Source: Acinetobacter sp. CFCC 10889
GTDB lineage: Bacteria; Pseudomonadota; Gammaproteobacteria; Pseudomonadales; Moraxellaceae
Direction: 5' to 3'
DNA length: 64,000 nucleotides
Assembly: GCF_003268395.1 (NCBI RefSeq)
Contig: NZ_LQXQ01000003.1
Span: 62,001-126,000 of the forward strand
The position numbers and the translations under genes were made by a program. This document shows, in pieces, positions 19,766 to 28,430 of the stretch; within the stretch, counting starts at the first letter, position 1, and the number at the start of each line of letters is the position of its first letter. The notes beneath the pieces were generated by a model. It searched no databases. It was not told the origin of the DNA and saw only the letters and a program-made list of their open reading frames with translations.

Positions 19766-20158
19766 ATGAATGTTATTACTGTTGCTGCTGCCATTATTCT
19801 GAATCAACATAATCAATTGTTACTTGTACGCAAGAAAAATACGCAGTTTTTTATGCAAGTCGGTGGCAAGCTTGAGCCAAATGAAGCGCCTGAACAGACC
19901 ATGATTCGTGAAATTGCGGAAGAGATTGGTTCAAAGGCTGAAATTGAGCAATTTGTTGGGCGTTTTGAAACACGGGCTGCCAATGAAGCAGGGCATCAGT
20001 TAGTGAGCTATGTGTATCAGGTCAATCTTGATCAAGCACCCAAAATTGATGCAGAAATTGCTGAGATGAAATGGATTGATCTGAATGATGAGCAGACCTT
20101 ACTTGCACCATTAACCAAAGAAGTTGTGATTCCGTGGTGTAAAGCAAATCTGGCTTAA
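19766..20158 (+). CDS. Nudix hydrolase (MutT-like)
   Basis: 130-residue pyrophosphohydrolase. The full Nudix box is visible, G-x5-E-x7-REIAEEIG, within GGKLEPNEAPEQTMIREIA and the following EEIGS. The N-terminus MNVITVAAAIIL is the usual first strand. The start has no good ribosome binding site, and a promoter must lie in or after the preceding terminator. The 3' end overlaps the convergent comF stop by 3 bases. The substrate cannot be predicted. Confidence 0.88.
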   Translation: MNVITVAAAIILNQHNQLLLVRKKNTQFFMQVGGKLEPNEAPEQTMIREIAEEIGSKAEIEQFVGRFETRAANEAGHQLVSYVYQVNLDQAPKIDAEIAEMKWIDLNDEQTLLAPLTKEVVIPWCKANLA

Positions 20159-20838
20159 TTATTTTCTTGTGCATCGATTTCTGATTCTTCAAGTTGAGAT
20201 GATTGTTTAATTCCTCCTGCTGCAATACATGCGGTATAAATCTGCTGACAGCCGAGTTTTTCTAAAGCTTGGCTCAGTGCATGAATCGAACTTCCTGTTG
20301 TGACTACATCATCAATAATCAGTACTTTTTTATATTTTCTTTTTTCGGTCGTAATAATTTGAAATTGATCTTCAATATTTTCCAGTCGTTCGATCCGGCT
20401 TAAGCCTTTTTGTGAATGCTGTGCTGCTCGAATCACGGGTTGCCATACGGGAATTTTCAGTTCTTTTGCCATGATGTTAGCAATGATCAACATTTGGTTA
20501 TAACCACGCTCGATTAATCGTTCTGTGGAAATAGGCATAGGGACAATGGCGTGGACTTTGGGAATTCTTAAATTGAGTAGGCTGTGTGCGAGTAGGTTTT
20601 GATATTGTAGTTGCTGTTCGTATTTGTAGGTTTGAATAATTCGATCAATCGGGAAGTCGTAATGATGTGCGCAAAGGATGCTGTGTTCATGACGTGCGAT
20701 GTGTTGTTTGTACCACGGCAGTTGTTCCCAACAGTCTGTGCAGAGTGAATGCTGTTGTTGGCGGTCTATGCCACAGAGTAGGCAAGGGGAGATACTTTGT
20801 ACGCCTTTGTGGAGTAGTTGGTTGATGAATTGGAGCAT
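20155..20838 (-). CDS. comF: ComF family phosphoribosyltransferase-like protein
   Basis: 227 residues. N-terminal zinc-type cysteines CLLCGIDRQQQHSLCTDCW are followed by a type I phosphoribosyltransferase domain with the PRPP loop VLIIDDVVTTGSS. ComF is needed for DNA uptake in naturally competent bacteria, including Acinetobacter relatives. Its exact reaction is not known. RGYNQ and QKGLSRIERLENIEDQF are typical ComF/GntX signatures. The C-terminal tail is Glu/Ser-rich. Confidence 0.9.
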   Translation of the reverse strand: MLQFINQLLHKGVQSISPCLLCGIDRQQQHSLCTDCWEQLPWYKQHIARHEHSILCAHHYDFPIDRIIQTYKYEQQLQYQNLLAHSLLNLRIPKVHAIVPMPISTERLIERGYNQMLIIANIMAKELKIPVWQPVIRAAQHSQKGLSRIERLENIEDQFQIITTEKRKYKKVLIIDDVVTTGSSIHALSQALEKLGCQQIYTACIAAGGIKQSSQLEESEIDAQENN

Positions 20839-20977
20839 TTTATTCTGATTTTTTATGATTTGACCATTCTAATAATAGCTATACTGAACTTATAAATCTA
20901 TTCTTGAATTTGAGGTATATTGATTGATAATGAATTAGCACAGCCACATATTTCAGATAAAAGTTGAAGTGTATTTG

Positions 20978-21095
20978 TGTAGGCGATGCCTAACTTTTGA
21001 AGGATCAAAAGTTACAAAAATCCTTTGTCAGGCAAAGGGGATATCCATATCACCCTTGCCTGACGGCGACATCCATGTCGCCTTACGCGATAGCA
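20978..21095. repeat. intergenic element of three consecutive hairpins (REP-like)
   Basis: Three hairpins in a row: TAACTTTTGA/TCAAAAGTTA with loop AGGA (20991-21014); an 18-bp imperfect stem starting GTCAGGCAA and ending TTGCCTGAC with a CC loop (21028-21064); and GGCGACAT/ATGTCGCC with a CC loop (21065-21082). Flanks GTAGGCGATGCC and TTACGCGATAGC look related. It is GC-richer than the surroundings and has no ORF. I recall similar elements in other Acinetobacter genomes, but that is memory and was not searched. Confidence 0.6.
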
Positions 21096-21136
21096 AAATT
21101 ACTCGAGGTTTCTAATATTAAGTTCTGTTTGTTAAA

Positions 21137-23182
21137 TCACACATACGCATATCTTGGTGCTTCAGGTAACCATCGCTTTAACAAGGCTTCAGCATTTTCA
21201 GGATAGTCTTTTAAAACTTGTTGTGCGACATGGTGAGCTTGACTGAGTAAATGATCATCTCGTTCCAGTTTTGCCACACGGAAGCCCATATCTCCCGTTT
21301 GCTTCGTTCCAAGTAATTCACCCGGTCCACGAATTTCTAAATCTTTTTCCGCAATGATAAAACCATCGTTGGTTTCTCGCATGATGCGTAAACGTTCCTG
21401 TCCATTTTGCGACAGTGGATTTTTATAAAGCAGGGCGCAGAAACTTGCTGTTGCACCACGTCCGACACGTCCACGTAATTGGTGCAATTGTGAAAGCCCT
21501 AGACGCTCCGCATTTTCAATGACCATAATTGAGGCATTGGGCACATCGACACCGACTTCAATGACTGTAGTTGCGATCAAAAGCTGCAATTCATTGTCTT
21601 TAAATTGTTGCATGACTGATTGTTTTTCATCGGCTTTCATTTTGCCATGCACAAGTCCAATATTCAGTTCAGGAAAGCTATCTTTAATTTCTGCATAGGT
21701 TGCTTCTGCGGCTTGAGCATCTAATGTTTCAGATTGCTCAACGAGGGTACAGACCCAATAGGCTTGTTTGCCCTCAGCACAGTTTTTGGCGATACGCTGT
21801 AAGACTTCTTCACGACGATCAAGTGGAATAGTCACGGTTTGAATTGGGGTACGTCCAGGAGGGAGTTCATCAATCACCGAAGTATCCAAGTCACCATAAG
21901 TAGACATGGCTAAAGTACGAGGAATAGGTGTTGCTGTCATCACCAGTTGATGTGGGGTAGTATTGTCCACGCCTTTATTGCGTAATGCTAAACGCTGATC
22001 TACCCCAAAACGATGTTGTTCATCAATGATCACTAAACCGAGTTTGGCAAATTCGACATTGTCCTGAAAAAGCGCATGTGTTCCCACAATGACATTCGCT
22101 GTACCATCTTTAAGGGTTTGTTCTGCTGCGGTTCGGGCTTTGCCTTTTTGTTTGCCTGAAAGCCATGAAACATTTAAACCCAATGGCTCAAACCATTTTT
22201 TAAAGTTTAGATAATGTTGTTCCGCTAAAATCTCAGTTGGTGCCATCAGTGCGACTTGCCAACCTTCTTCCAAGGCATGACAGGCAGCCACGCCTGCAAC
22301 CAATGTTTTGCCTGCACCTACATCCCCTTGTACAAGGCGTAACATGGGTTTGTTCTGTTTTAAGTCTTTGGCAATTTCATTGGATACACGCTTTTGAGCA
22401 TTGGTCATTTCAAAAGGTAGGCTTGCTAAAAGCTGTTTAGCAAAGCTTTTGCTATAGGAAAATGATGGCGCTGTGATTTGCTGAATATAAGCACGGCGGG
22501 TCAGTAAACTGATTTGATGTGCGACCAATTCTTCAAAAATCAAACGTTGCTGTGCAGGGTGTGAACCTTGCGACAGTTGCAACATATTGGCATCGACAGG
22601 AGGATGGTGAATATATTCCAATGCTTGATTGAGTGCATAACCATTGGTGAATTTTTCAGGTAACAATTCAGGCAGGTCATCGGCATGATGATTCAGTGCC
22701 TGTTTGACGTATTCACGTAGTTTCGGCTGAGTTAAACCGTCCGTTGCAGGATAAATCGCGGTCAATTCAGTTTGCGGTAAAGGCGTATGTTCGGTAATGA
22801 GCTGTATTTCAGGATGATAAAGCTCTAAACCACGCGCACCAACACGGACTTCACCAAAGATTCTTAAACGATTGCCTGCTTTGGCTCGATCCATGAGTGC
22901 TTTATAAATATGATAAAAGCGTAAGGTGACTTTACCGTAATCATCCTGCAATAGAATCGCCATCGACTTGCGCTTTCCGGGTGGCATGTCAATGGATTTG
23001 ACCACGCCTTCCATGAGATAGCTTCGACCAACCTGTAATTGGTTCATGGCAATGATTGTGCTACGATCTTCATAGTCACGGGGCAGATGAAACAACAGGT
23101 CGTCTGTGGTGAATATATTTAGTTTTTCAAGTAGCGCAGCGGCGGCATTGCCAACCCCTTGCAATTGATGGACGGCAGCCAT
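21137..23182 (-). CDS. recG: ATP-dependent DNA helicase RecG
   Basis: Branch-migration helicase that remodels stalled forks and Holliday junctions. The N-terminal wedge/OB domain (about residues 1-160) includes the GVGNAAAALLEKL start and FHLPRDYEDRS. The helicase core has GDVGAGKTLVA (Walker A), IIDEQHRFGVDQR (DExH), MTATPIPRTLAM (motif III), VIEVGVDVPNASIMVIENAERLG across motif V, and the QLRGRVGRG motif VI. The C-terminal TRG region is complete. Length is 681. It may not share a promoter with comF, since the three-hairpin element separates them. Confidence 0.96.
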   Translation of the reverse strand: MAAVHQLQGVGNAAAALLEKLNIFTTDDLLFHLPRDYEDRSTIIAMNQLQVGRSYLMEGVVKSIDMPPGKRKSMAILLQDDYGKVTLRFYHIYKALMDRAKAGNRLRIFGEVRVGARGLELYHPEIQLITEHTPLPQTELTAIYPATDGLTQPKLREYVKQALNHHADDLPELLPEKFTNGYALNQALEYIHHPPVDANMLQLSQGSHPAQQRLIFEELVAHQISLLTRRAYIQQITAPSFSYSKSFAKQLLASLPFEMTNAQKRVSNEIAKDLKQNKPMLRLVQGDVGAGKTLVAGVAACHALEEGWQVALMAPTEILAEQHYLNFKKWFEPLGLNVSWLSGKQKGKARTAAEQTLKDGTANVIVGTHALFQDNVEFAKLGLVIIDEQHRFGVDQRLALRNKGVDNTTPHQLVMTATPIPRTLAMSTYGDLDTSVIDELPPGRTPIQTVTIPLDRREEVLQRIAKNCAEGKQAYWVCTLVEQSETLDAQAAEATYAEIKDSFPELNIGLVHGKMKADEKQSVMQQFKDNELQLLIATTVIEVGVDVPNASIMVIENAERLGLSQLHQLRGRVGRGATASFCALLYKNPLSQNGQERLRIMRETNDGFIIAEKDLEIRGPGELLGTKQTGDMGFRVAKLERDDHLLSQAHHVAQQVLKDYPENAEALLKRWLPEAPRYAYV

Positions 23183-23241
23183 GTCCCCTCAACTTAGGTT
23201 TAATTGATCGTCATAGATCAGTGTTCAGAATAGGTCGTTTG

Positions 23242-23991
23242 ATGCATATTCTATTTATCGGTTATGGTAAAACATCGCAGCGTGTTGCTAAACAATTATT
23301 TCAACAAGATCACCAAATTACCACAGTGAGTCGTAGTCCGAAAGAGGATGATTTTGTGGAGCACTTGATTCAGGATATTCAGCAACTTGATTTGTCAAAG
23401 ATTCAACCTGTTGATGCGGTTTATGTGCTTCTTGCGCCATCTCGAAATACGGCTTTAAATTCAGTTGAAGCCTATCAACAGACTTATGTAGATTCTGTTC
23501 AGCCAATTGTAAGTGCTTTAAAAAATCATCCTGTTCAACGAATCATCGTGGTGTCATCGACTCGTGTTTATGGAGAGAATCATGGTGAAGTCATCAATGA
23601 TGATTCACCTGCGATTCCGAGTGATGAGCAGGGGGAATTGCTTTTGAAAATGGAGCAACTGTGGCAACAGGCTTATCCTGAGCAGTGTGTGATTGTACGT
23701 CCAACAGGGATTTATGGCACTTCGACTGCGAGAATGGCGAAGCTTGCTGAAATCACGAGAAGTTATCCAAATATTCATTGGTCGAATCGAATTCATATTG
23801 ATGATCTAGCGAGTTTCTTAGCGTATTTACTTCACGTGGAACGTCCTGAAAAATCTTATATTTGTACCAATAACAAGCCACAACCTTTGCATGAAATGAT
23901 TTTAAAGATTCAACGTGAGTTGGGTTTGCCTAAGTTGGTTTTGGAGAGTGAAAGGGAGACAGGGAAGAAGATTTTTGCAAAGATGGTTTGA
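23242..23991 (+). CDS. NAD(P)-binding epimerase/SDR family protein (YeeZ-like)
   Basis: 249-residue extended-SDR fold protein. It has the Rossmann start MHILFIGYGKTSQRVAKQL and a VVSSTRVYGE strand with the Ser-Thr and Tyr positions. IVRPTGIYG and the HIDDLASFLAYLL segment are typical of sugar-nucleotide epimerase relatives such as YeeZ. ATG 23242 follows AGGT; the frame also opens with GTG at 23221. The substrate is unknown. Divergent from recG. Confidence 0.82.
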   Translation: MHILFIGYGKTSQRVAKQLFQQDHQITTVSRSPKEDDFVEHLIQDIQQLDLSKIQPVDAVYVLLAPSRNTALNSVEAYQQTYVDSVQPIVSALKNHPVQRIIVVSSTRVYGENHGEVINDDSPAIPSDEQGELLLKMEQLWQQAYPEQCVIVRPTGIYGTSTARMAKLAEITRSYPNIHWSNRIHIDDLASFLAYLLHVERPEKSYICTNNKPQPLHEMILKIQRELGLPKLVLESERETGKKIFAKMV

Positions 23992-24009
23992 ACTATTCCA
24001 ATTAAAGAT

Positions 24010-24333
24010 TTAATTAATGTTCCGAACTATAGCATCTACAATTTTATTTAAGTCAGCTTCCATATTGCTAACATTTATTTCACCTAATAAATATGCATTA
24101 CTTTTTTTAATAAAATGTATAGACTCATTTTCTTTAATAGATAAAATAGAAATGTGTGATTTCATGATCTTTTTTAAAAGCAATGCCTTGCATTCTATTG
24201 CAGCTAAACATGAAGGCTTGTTAATTGTTGGATGAATAATTAGAAAATCTATGTCATTGAAATTTTTGGCTCCATTAAAATAAGAACCAAACCCGTATAT
24301 TTTCAATATCTCATTTTCATTATTATCTTTCAT
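24010..24333 (-). CDS. minimal nucleotidyltransferase-like protein
   Basis: 107 residues from ATG 24333, which overlaps the stop of the preceding gene. The start of the nucleotidyltransferase fold is clear: GS at residues 16-17, then D27-x-D29 in NDIDFLII (GS-x9-DxD). I cannot place the third catalytic acid with confidence. Such small proteins nucleotidylate targets in toxin-antitoxin and defence modules (MNT type), but no HEPN partner is seen. The frame could also start at 24378. It is the last of three overlapping, AT-rich genes. Confidence 0.65.
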   Translation of the reverse strand: MKDNNENEILKIYGFGSYFNGAKNFNDIDFLIIHPTINKPSCLAAIECKALLLKKIMKSHISILSIKENESIHFIKKSNAYLLGEINVSNMEADLNKIVDAIVRNIN

Positions 24334-24709
24334 CAGGGGAGACGTAATTCCAGAATGAAGGGAAATTAATAGCACCAAAAAATTCTGAAAGATTAAATAC
24401 GCCTTTCCTTTGTTCTTTACAGTATTCTTTTACCTCTGGTGTATATTCACACCATGTTGAATTAATGATAATAGCATCAAGATTTTCAAAATGTTCTAAA
24501 GCCTCTTCATATTCGGCAACACCAAAGGAATAGCATTCACATATAAAAATTCTTAAAGTTCGATTTTCTTGTATTATATCGAATAGCCCGTTAGCTACAT
24601 CAACTTCTACTACATTTATCACTTTGTTGTGATTACTAATTTTTCTTTTAAAACTATTATAGTTCCCATAATAGCTCATCCAAGGGAAATCAATGTTAGC
24701 TGTTGGCAT
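24323..24709 (-). CDS. unknown protein, middle gene of the HNH operon
   Basis: 128 residues from ATG 24709, which follows GGATAA. A GTG at 24724 would overlap the HNH gene by 8 bases. The fold looks alpha/beta, with strands VINVVEV, TLRIFICECY and DAIIINS, and a cysteine-containing NSTWCEYTPEVKEYCKEQ segment. I recognise no family. The position between an HNH nuclease and a nucleotidyltransferase, with overlaps on both sides, implies a shared function with them. Confidence 0.7.
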   Translation of the reverse strand: MPTANIDFPWMSYYGNYNSFKRKISNHNKVINVVEVDVANGLFDIIQENRTLRIFICECYSFGVAEYEEALEHFENLDAIIINSTWCEYTPEVKEYCKEQRKGVFNLSEFFGAINFPSFWNYVSPDER

Positions 24710-24716
24710 AATATTT

Positions 24717-25409
24717 TTATCCACAAATTAATTTATTAAAGGCTGATGGAAATGGTTTAACCGTTTCATAAGTGTTGTCGCTTAACACCCAGTTTTCATA
24801 GCTTTCTACATGAGTAATAAAGTCACTAATAGTTTGTTGGTCATTAGTTTTGAACAAATTACGGTTTATTTTTAGTAATTCTAATATGGCTCTATTGTTT
24901 GGTATTATTTTTTCCAAGCGAATGTGTAGCCAAATTTTATGTAGCTTAGTGTTGTGAGGATTACGTCTAGCTTTCTCAGATAGAGGACCGTATTCAGCCC
25001 AATTTGTATGATTATCTGTCAAGTATGGAGCGATTTTATCTTTCAAAGCACTGATATTAAATATTTCATCAACCTTTAATTTAGCTTTGACATTTGCTAG
25101 ATGGTCTTCCTTTATTTTCATAAGAAAGTCTACAGTATAAATATTTAAATTTTCAGGTTTATCAATGATAGTATGATGTGTAGGGCAGAGCAAAACCAAA
25201 TTTTTATGACTATTTCTTTCCAAATCTGTTTGGTCTGGATCATATCGACAAGAACCTTTTTTATCTCCTTTAATATGAGCCATTTCACCTAAGGTATAAC
25301 CTTCATTTTCAGATAAGGCTGTAATTTCTATATTACATTCTGGGAAAGCACAGAGATTACCAGATGCACCCCATAATATTTTTAAATTTTTATCAGTAAT
25401 ATTTCCCAT
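24717..25409 (-). CDS. HNH endonuclease-domain protein
   Basis: 230 residues. The N-terminal HNH domain has GNLCAFPECN (first zinc Cys pair), GEMAHIKGD (catalytic His region) and HKNLVLLCPTHHTIID (final N/H of the motif). The C-terminal half (about residues 115-230) contains NWAEYGPLSEKARRNP and RLEKIIPNNRAILELL and is likely a separate helical domain. It is the first gene of a three-gene operon whose base composition is more AT-rich than its neighbours. HNH proteins of this architecture often sit in defence contexts; the target is unknown. Confidence 0.8.
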   Translation of the reverse strand: MGNITDKNLKILWGASGNLCAFPECNIEITALSENEGYTLGEMAHIKGDKKGSCRYDPDQTDLERNSHKNLVLLCPTHHTIIDKPENLNIYTVDFLMKIKEDHLANVKAKLKVDEIFNISALKDKIAPYLTDNHTNWAEYGPLSEKARRNPHNTKLHKIWLHIRLEKIIPNNRAILELLKINRNLFKTNDQQTISDFITHVESYENWVLSDNTYETVKPFPSAFNKLICG

Positions 25410-25517
25410 AATAATTTCTCAAAGTTAATGATTTAATTATAGTAGTTATTTGATTAAATTTAACTAAATCATCATTTTTTGTTCGGCTTCAGCATAAATA
25501 TTCTTTTATAAAAAATT

Positions 25518-25544
25518 AAACGCTAAGCTACTAGCTTAACGTTT
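25518..25544 (-). terminator. plsB terminator
   Basis: 13-base arms (12 paired plus a G-T wobble on the minus-strand RNA) AAACGTTAAGCTA/TAGCTTAGCGTTT with a 1-base centre. It is followed on the minus strand by a T-rich run, 15 bases beyond the plsB stop. Confidence 0.75.
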
Positions 25545-25558
25545 AAAATTACTTAATC

Positions 25559-28144
25559 TTACTTCTTCTTCCGTTTCAAACGTTTCTTCGCTTGTTGCGC
25601 AGCTAAAGCATCCAAAGCTTCTTTTAACTCATCATCCGTAAATGAGGTGATATGTTGCAACATTTGCAAAGTCACATCATCCAACACTAAGTTGGCATAT
25701 TGTGCCACATTACGGAATTGCGCATCAAACACAATCGCATGATCTTCATTGGTCTTGATATAACCTTGTTCAGTCAATACTTTCACAAAGCTCTGGAACA
25801 AAGCCTTATCAAAGAACTCAGGTGAATTGAACTCATACAACACAGACAAACGCTGACCGACCAAATGACTCAATTCTTCAACTTGGCGAATTGAAATATT
25901 GCCCGAACCACGTTGCGTGATTAACGCCAAAGTCATGTAATAACGCTCAAGACTTTGACGCACAGGTGCAGCCAAGACTTTCAACTGATTATGATCTTCC
26001 GAGTTTGGTGCAGGGCAGAAAATCAAATCTTCATCATCGACAAAAATTAAATTCGCTTGTGCCAAAGCATCAATATATTCAGAAACTTGAGCATTGATTT
26101 CACTGTCTTTCCATTTTAAGAACAATTCAGCTTTTAAGAATGGATATAAAGTACGAATCACATTCAACAAATCAGCCTTACTGATCTTACCGTTATGTTC
26201 AACCAAAGCAGCAATAAGCGACGGTAAAACAAAGGCATGTAAAATATTATTGCGGAAATAAGTCAACAATACCGCTTGATTGTCTTCAATCGCAATAATG
26301 TCGCCCAATACGTGTTGTACACGCTTGATCAATTTCAGTTTCAAACCATAGGCAATGATTTCTTTACCTGAAAGAGGAGTGACTTGCGTACGACCATCAT
26401 ACGGAATCGCAGTCAATAAATTACGATAAGTATCAAGCTGCTTTACGCAAATATCTTCATCAAGCGTATGCTTCGGTGTTGCCAATAAAATTAAAGACAA
26501 TAACGAAACAGGGTTAATCACCACCGCACGGTTGATATTTTCCAAAATCGCATTGGCAGAACTATTCACCGCATCTGAAATTTCTTGCGGAATCGGATCA
26601 TCATTATGTTCAATTTTGATCTGATCTGCGCCGTGTTGTTTTAATAGGTCATCTAAGAAAACAGGCTCACCGAAGTTGACGTGAACACGACCGAAGATAC
26701 GTTCAATCTTTTTCAAGGTTTGAACAATACCCCAAATCGATTCAGATTCTTTGGCTTTACCATTCATCTCACCGACATAGGTTGCGCCTTCCATCAAACG
26801 CTCATAACCCACGTAAGTTGGAATAAATACAATCGGCTTGGCACGACCACGTAAATGACCATGTACGGTCATCGCTAACATCCCTGTTTTTGGTGGAAGC
26901 AAACGACCAGTACGTGAACGACCACCTTCGATGAAATATTCGAGTGGGGTGTTGCGGGACAAGATGCTGAATAAATATTCTTTAAATACTGAGGTGTACA
27001 GTGCATTACCACGGAAAGAACGGCGAATAAAGAACGCACCACCACCACGCAATAATTGACCAACAAATGGCATGTTCAGGTTATCACCCGCAGCAATATA
27101 CGGTACCATCAAACCACGCTTATAAATCACATAAGACAATAATAAATAGTCGATGTGACTGCGATGGCAAGGTGTGTAAATCACTTCATAGTCTTTGACC
27201 AATTCACGCACGGTACTGAAGTTATGCACTTCCACACCGTCATAGAGCTGTGTCCATAAACGAGTCAGTGCCATATCCGCAAAACGTACCGCAGATGCAG
27301 AATAATCCGAAGCAATTTCATTGACAAAGCCCACAGCTTTACGTTCTGCTTCGATCATACTGATTTTTGAACGGATACTTTCTTTACGAATGGCATCCTG
27401 TACATCAGGAGATTTGATTAAAGATTGCATCACATTACGGCGGTCTGATAAATCTGGACCAAGTACCACTTCACGTTGCTGATCTAAATAATCATTCAGT
27501 TGATTGACAATATAGGTCGCAGGAGAAATATTAGGATGCTGTGTTTTTGCATAGTTAAATAAATCTGTTAAAGATTGTGGTGCATGAAACTCTAAATAAG
27601 ACTCTCGTCCATGCAAACCAATATTCATGAGCTGTTTGACTTTGCTTGGTGTTGCCCAAGTGTCAGTAAATAAAAGTTTTAATAGTGAGTCTTCTTTGTC
27701 AGGTGAACGCCCCCAGAGGATCGTTACAGGAATCAGTTCAACATCAACATCGGGATGTTGTTCAATAAACTCAATTAAACGTACCAGACGAGGTGGGAAA
27801 GCATGACTATGTTGTCCTAAGAATTGCGTATCATCTGTATTTTGTAAAAAGACTACAGCCGCTTTTTCATGCTGTCCCGCAAGCTGAATTGGATCAAGAG
27901 CAGGTTGTAATTTTAAACGGCGTGTTTCTGCATCCACAACTAAGGCATTACTACGTGAATAATTCTGCAAGACATAGCACACAACTTTTTGTGTCGGTGT
28001 TGCAGCAGGATTAGTATTATTTTCATTGTCTAAGAGGGTCGTTTCTGCTGTCGGAACTTCTCCAAGAACATGTGGTGTGACCACGAGGTCAAGTAGCTTA
28101 CTGGAAAGCCGACGATACAGTTGACCAAAACCATTCTTGGACAT
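25559..28144 (-). CDS. plsB: glycerol-3-phosphate 1-O-acyltransferase
   Basis: Membrane-associated enzyme that puts the first acyl chain on glycerol-3-phosphate. Acyltransferase block I HRSHIDYLLL (HX4D), block II region FIRRSFRG, block III EGGRSRTGRLLPPKTG and block IV FIPTYVGYERL are all clear. Length is 861 residues, slightly longer than E. coli PlsB (807). ATG 28144 has a textbook AGGAG; an upstream GTG at 28159 has none. The Lys/Arg-rich C-terminus (KKRLKRKKK) is basic. Confidence 0.96.
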   Translation of the reverse strand: MSKNGFGQLYRRLSSKLLDLVVTPHVLGEVPTAETTLLDNENNTNPAATPTQKVVCYVLQNYSRSNALVVDAETRRLKLQPALDPIQLAGQHEKAAVVFLQNTDDTQFLGQHSHAFPPRLVRLIEFIEQHPDVDVELIPVTILWGRSPDKEDSLLKLLFTDTWATPSKVKQLMNIGLHGRESYLEFHAPQSLTDLFNYAKTQHPNISPATYIVNQLNDYLDQQREVVLGPDLSDRRNVMQSLIKSPDVQDAIRKESIRSKISMIEAERKAVGFVNEIASDYSASAVRFADMALTRLWTQLYDGVEVHNFSTVRELVKDYEVIYTPCHRSHIDYLLLSYVIYKRGLMVPYIAAGDNLNMPFVGQLLRGGGAFFIRRSFRGNALYTSVFKEYLFSILSRNTPLEYFIEGGRSRTGRLLPPKTGMLAMTVHGHLRGRAKPIVFIPTYVGYERLMEGATYVGEMNGKAKESESIWGIVQTLKKIERIFGRVHVNFGEPVFLDDLLKQHGADQIKIEHNDDPIPQEISDAVNSSANAILENINRAVVINPVSLLSLILLATPKHTLDEDICVKQLDTYRNLLTAIPYDGRTQVTPLSGKEIIAYGLKLKLIKRVQHVLGDIIAIEDNQAVLLTYFRNNILHAFVLPSLIAALVEHNGKISKADLLNVIRTLYPFLKAELFLKWKDSEINAQVSEYIDALAQANLIFVDDEDLIFCPAPNSEDHNQLKVLAAPVRQSLERYYMTLALITQRGSGNISIRQVEELSHLVGQRLSVLYEFNSPEFFDKALFQSFVKVLTEQGYIKTNEDHAIVFDAQFRNVAQYANLVLDDVTLQMLQHITSFTDDELKEALDALAAQQAKKRLKRKKK

Positions 28145-28318
28145 ATTTACTCCTAGCACCTAGACATATTGTGTGTGGTAAGACTATTAAAATATTTAAA
28201 AATTACCATACAATCCTATGTCATTTTCTGATAAATCATGACAATCGTATGCAATTTTATCGTTAAAAATCGTATTTTTAAGAATTATAACAAAAAAATA
28301 AGTGACGACATTGTTTAT

Positions 28319-28377
28319 GAAACTTTAGTCAATTACTTTGAAATTATGGCAAAATAGCATCCATTATCTAAAGTTTC
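28319..28377. promoter_or_regulatory. widely spaced inverted repeat at the plsB/tesB promoter
   Basis: GAAACTTTAG (28319-28328) and CTAAAGTTTC (28368-28377) are perfect 10-base arms 39 bases apart. A possible tesB promoter lies between them, TTGAAA (28339) with an 18-base spacer to CATTAT. This could be a paired operator; function not known. Confidence 0.4.
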
Positions 28378-28430
28378 AGGCATAAGTGAGAATTTTACTG
28401 CACTATCGCCTAAATAAGAATAGGTTTTAT

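Noticed and set aside
24017..24235. Plus-strand frame opposite the nucleotidyltransferase gene
   Set aside because: The minus-strand frame carries the GS-x9-DxD motif and is coupled to its upstream gene; this one has no motif.
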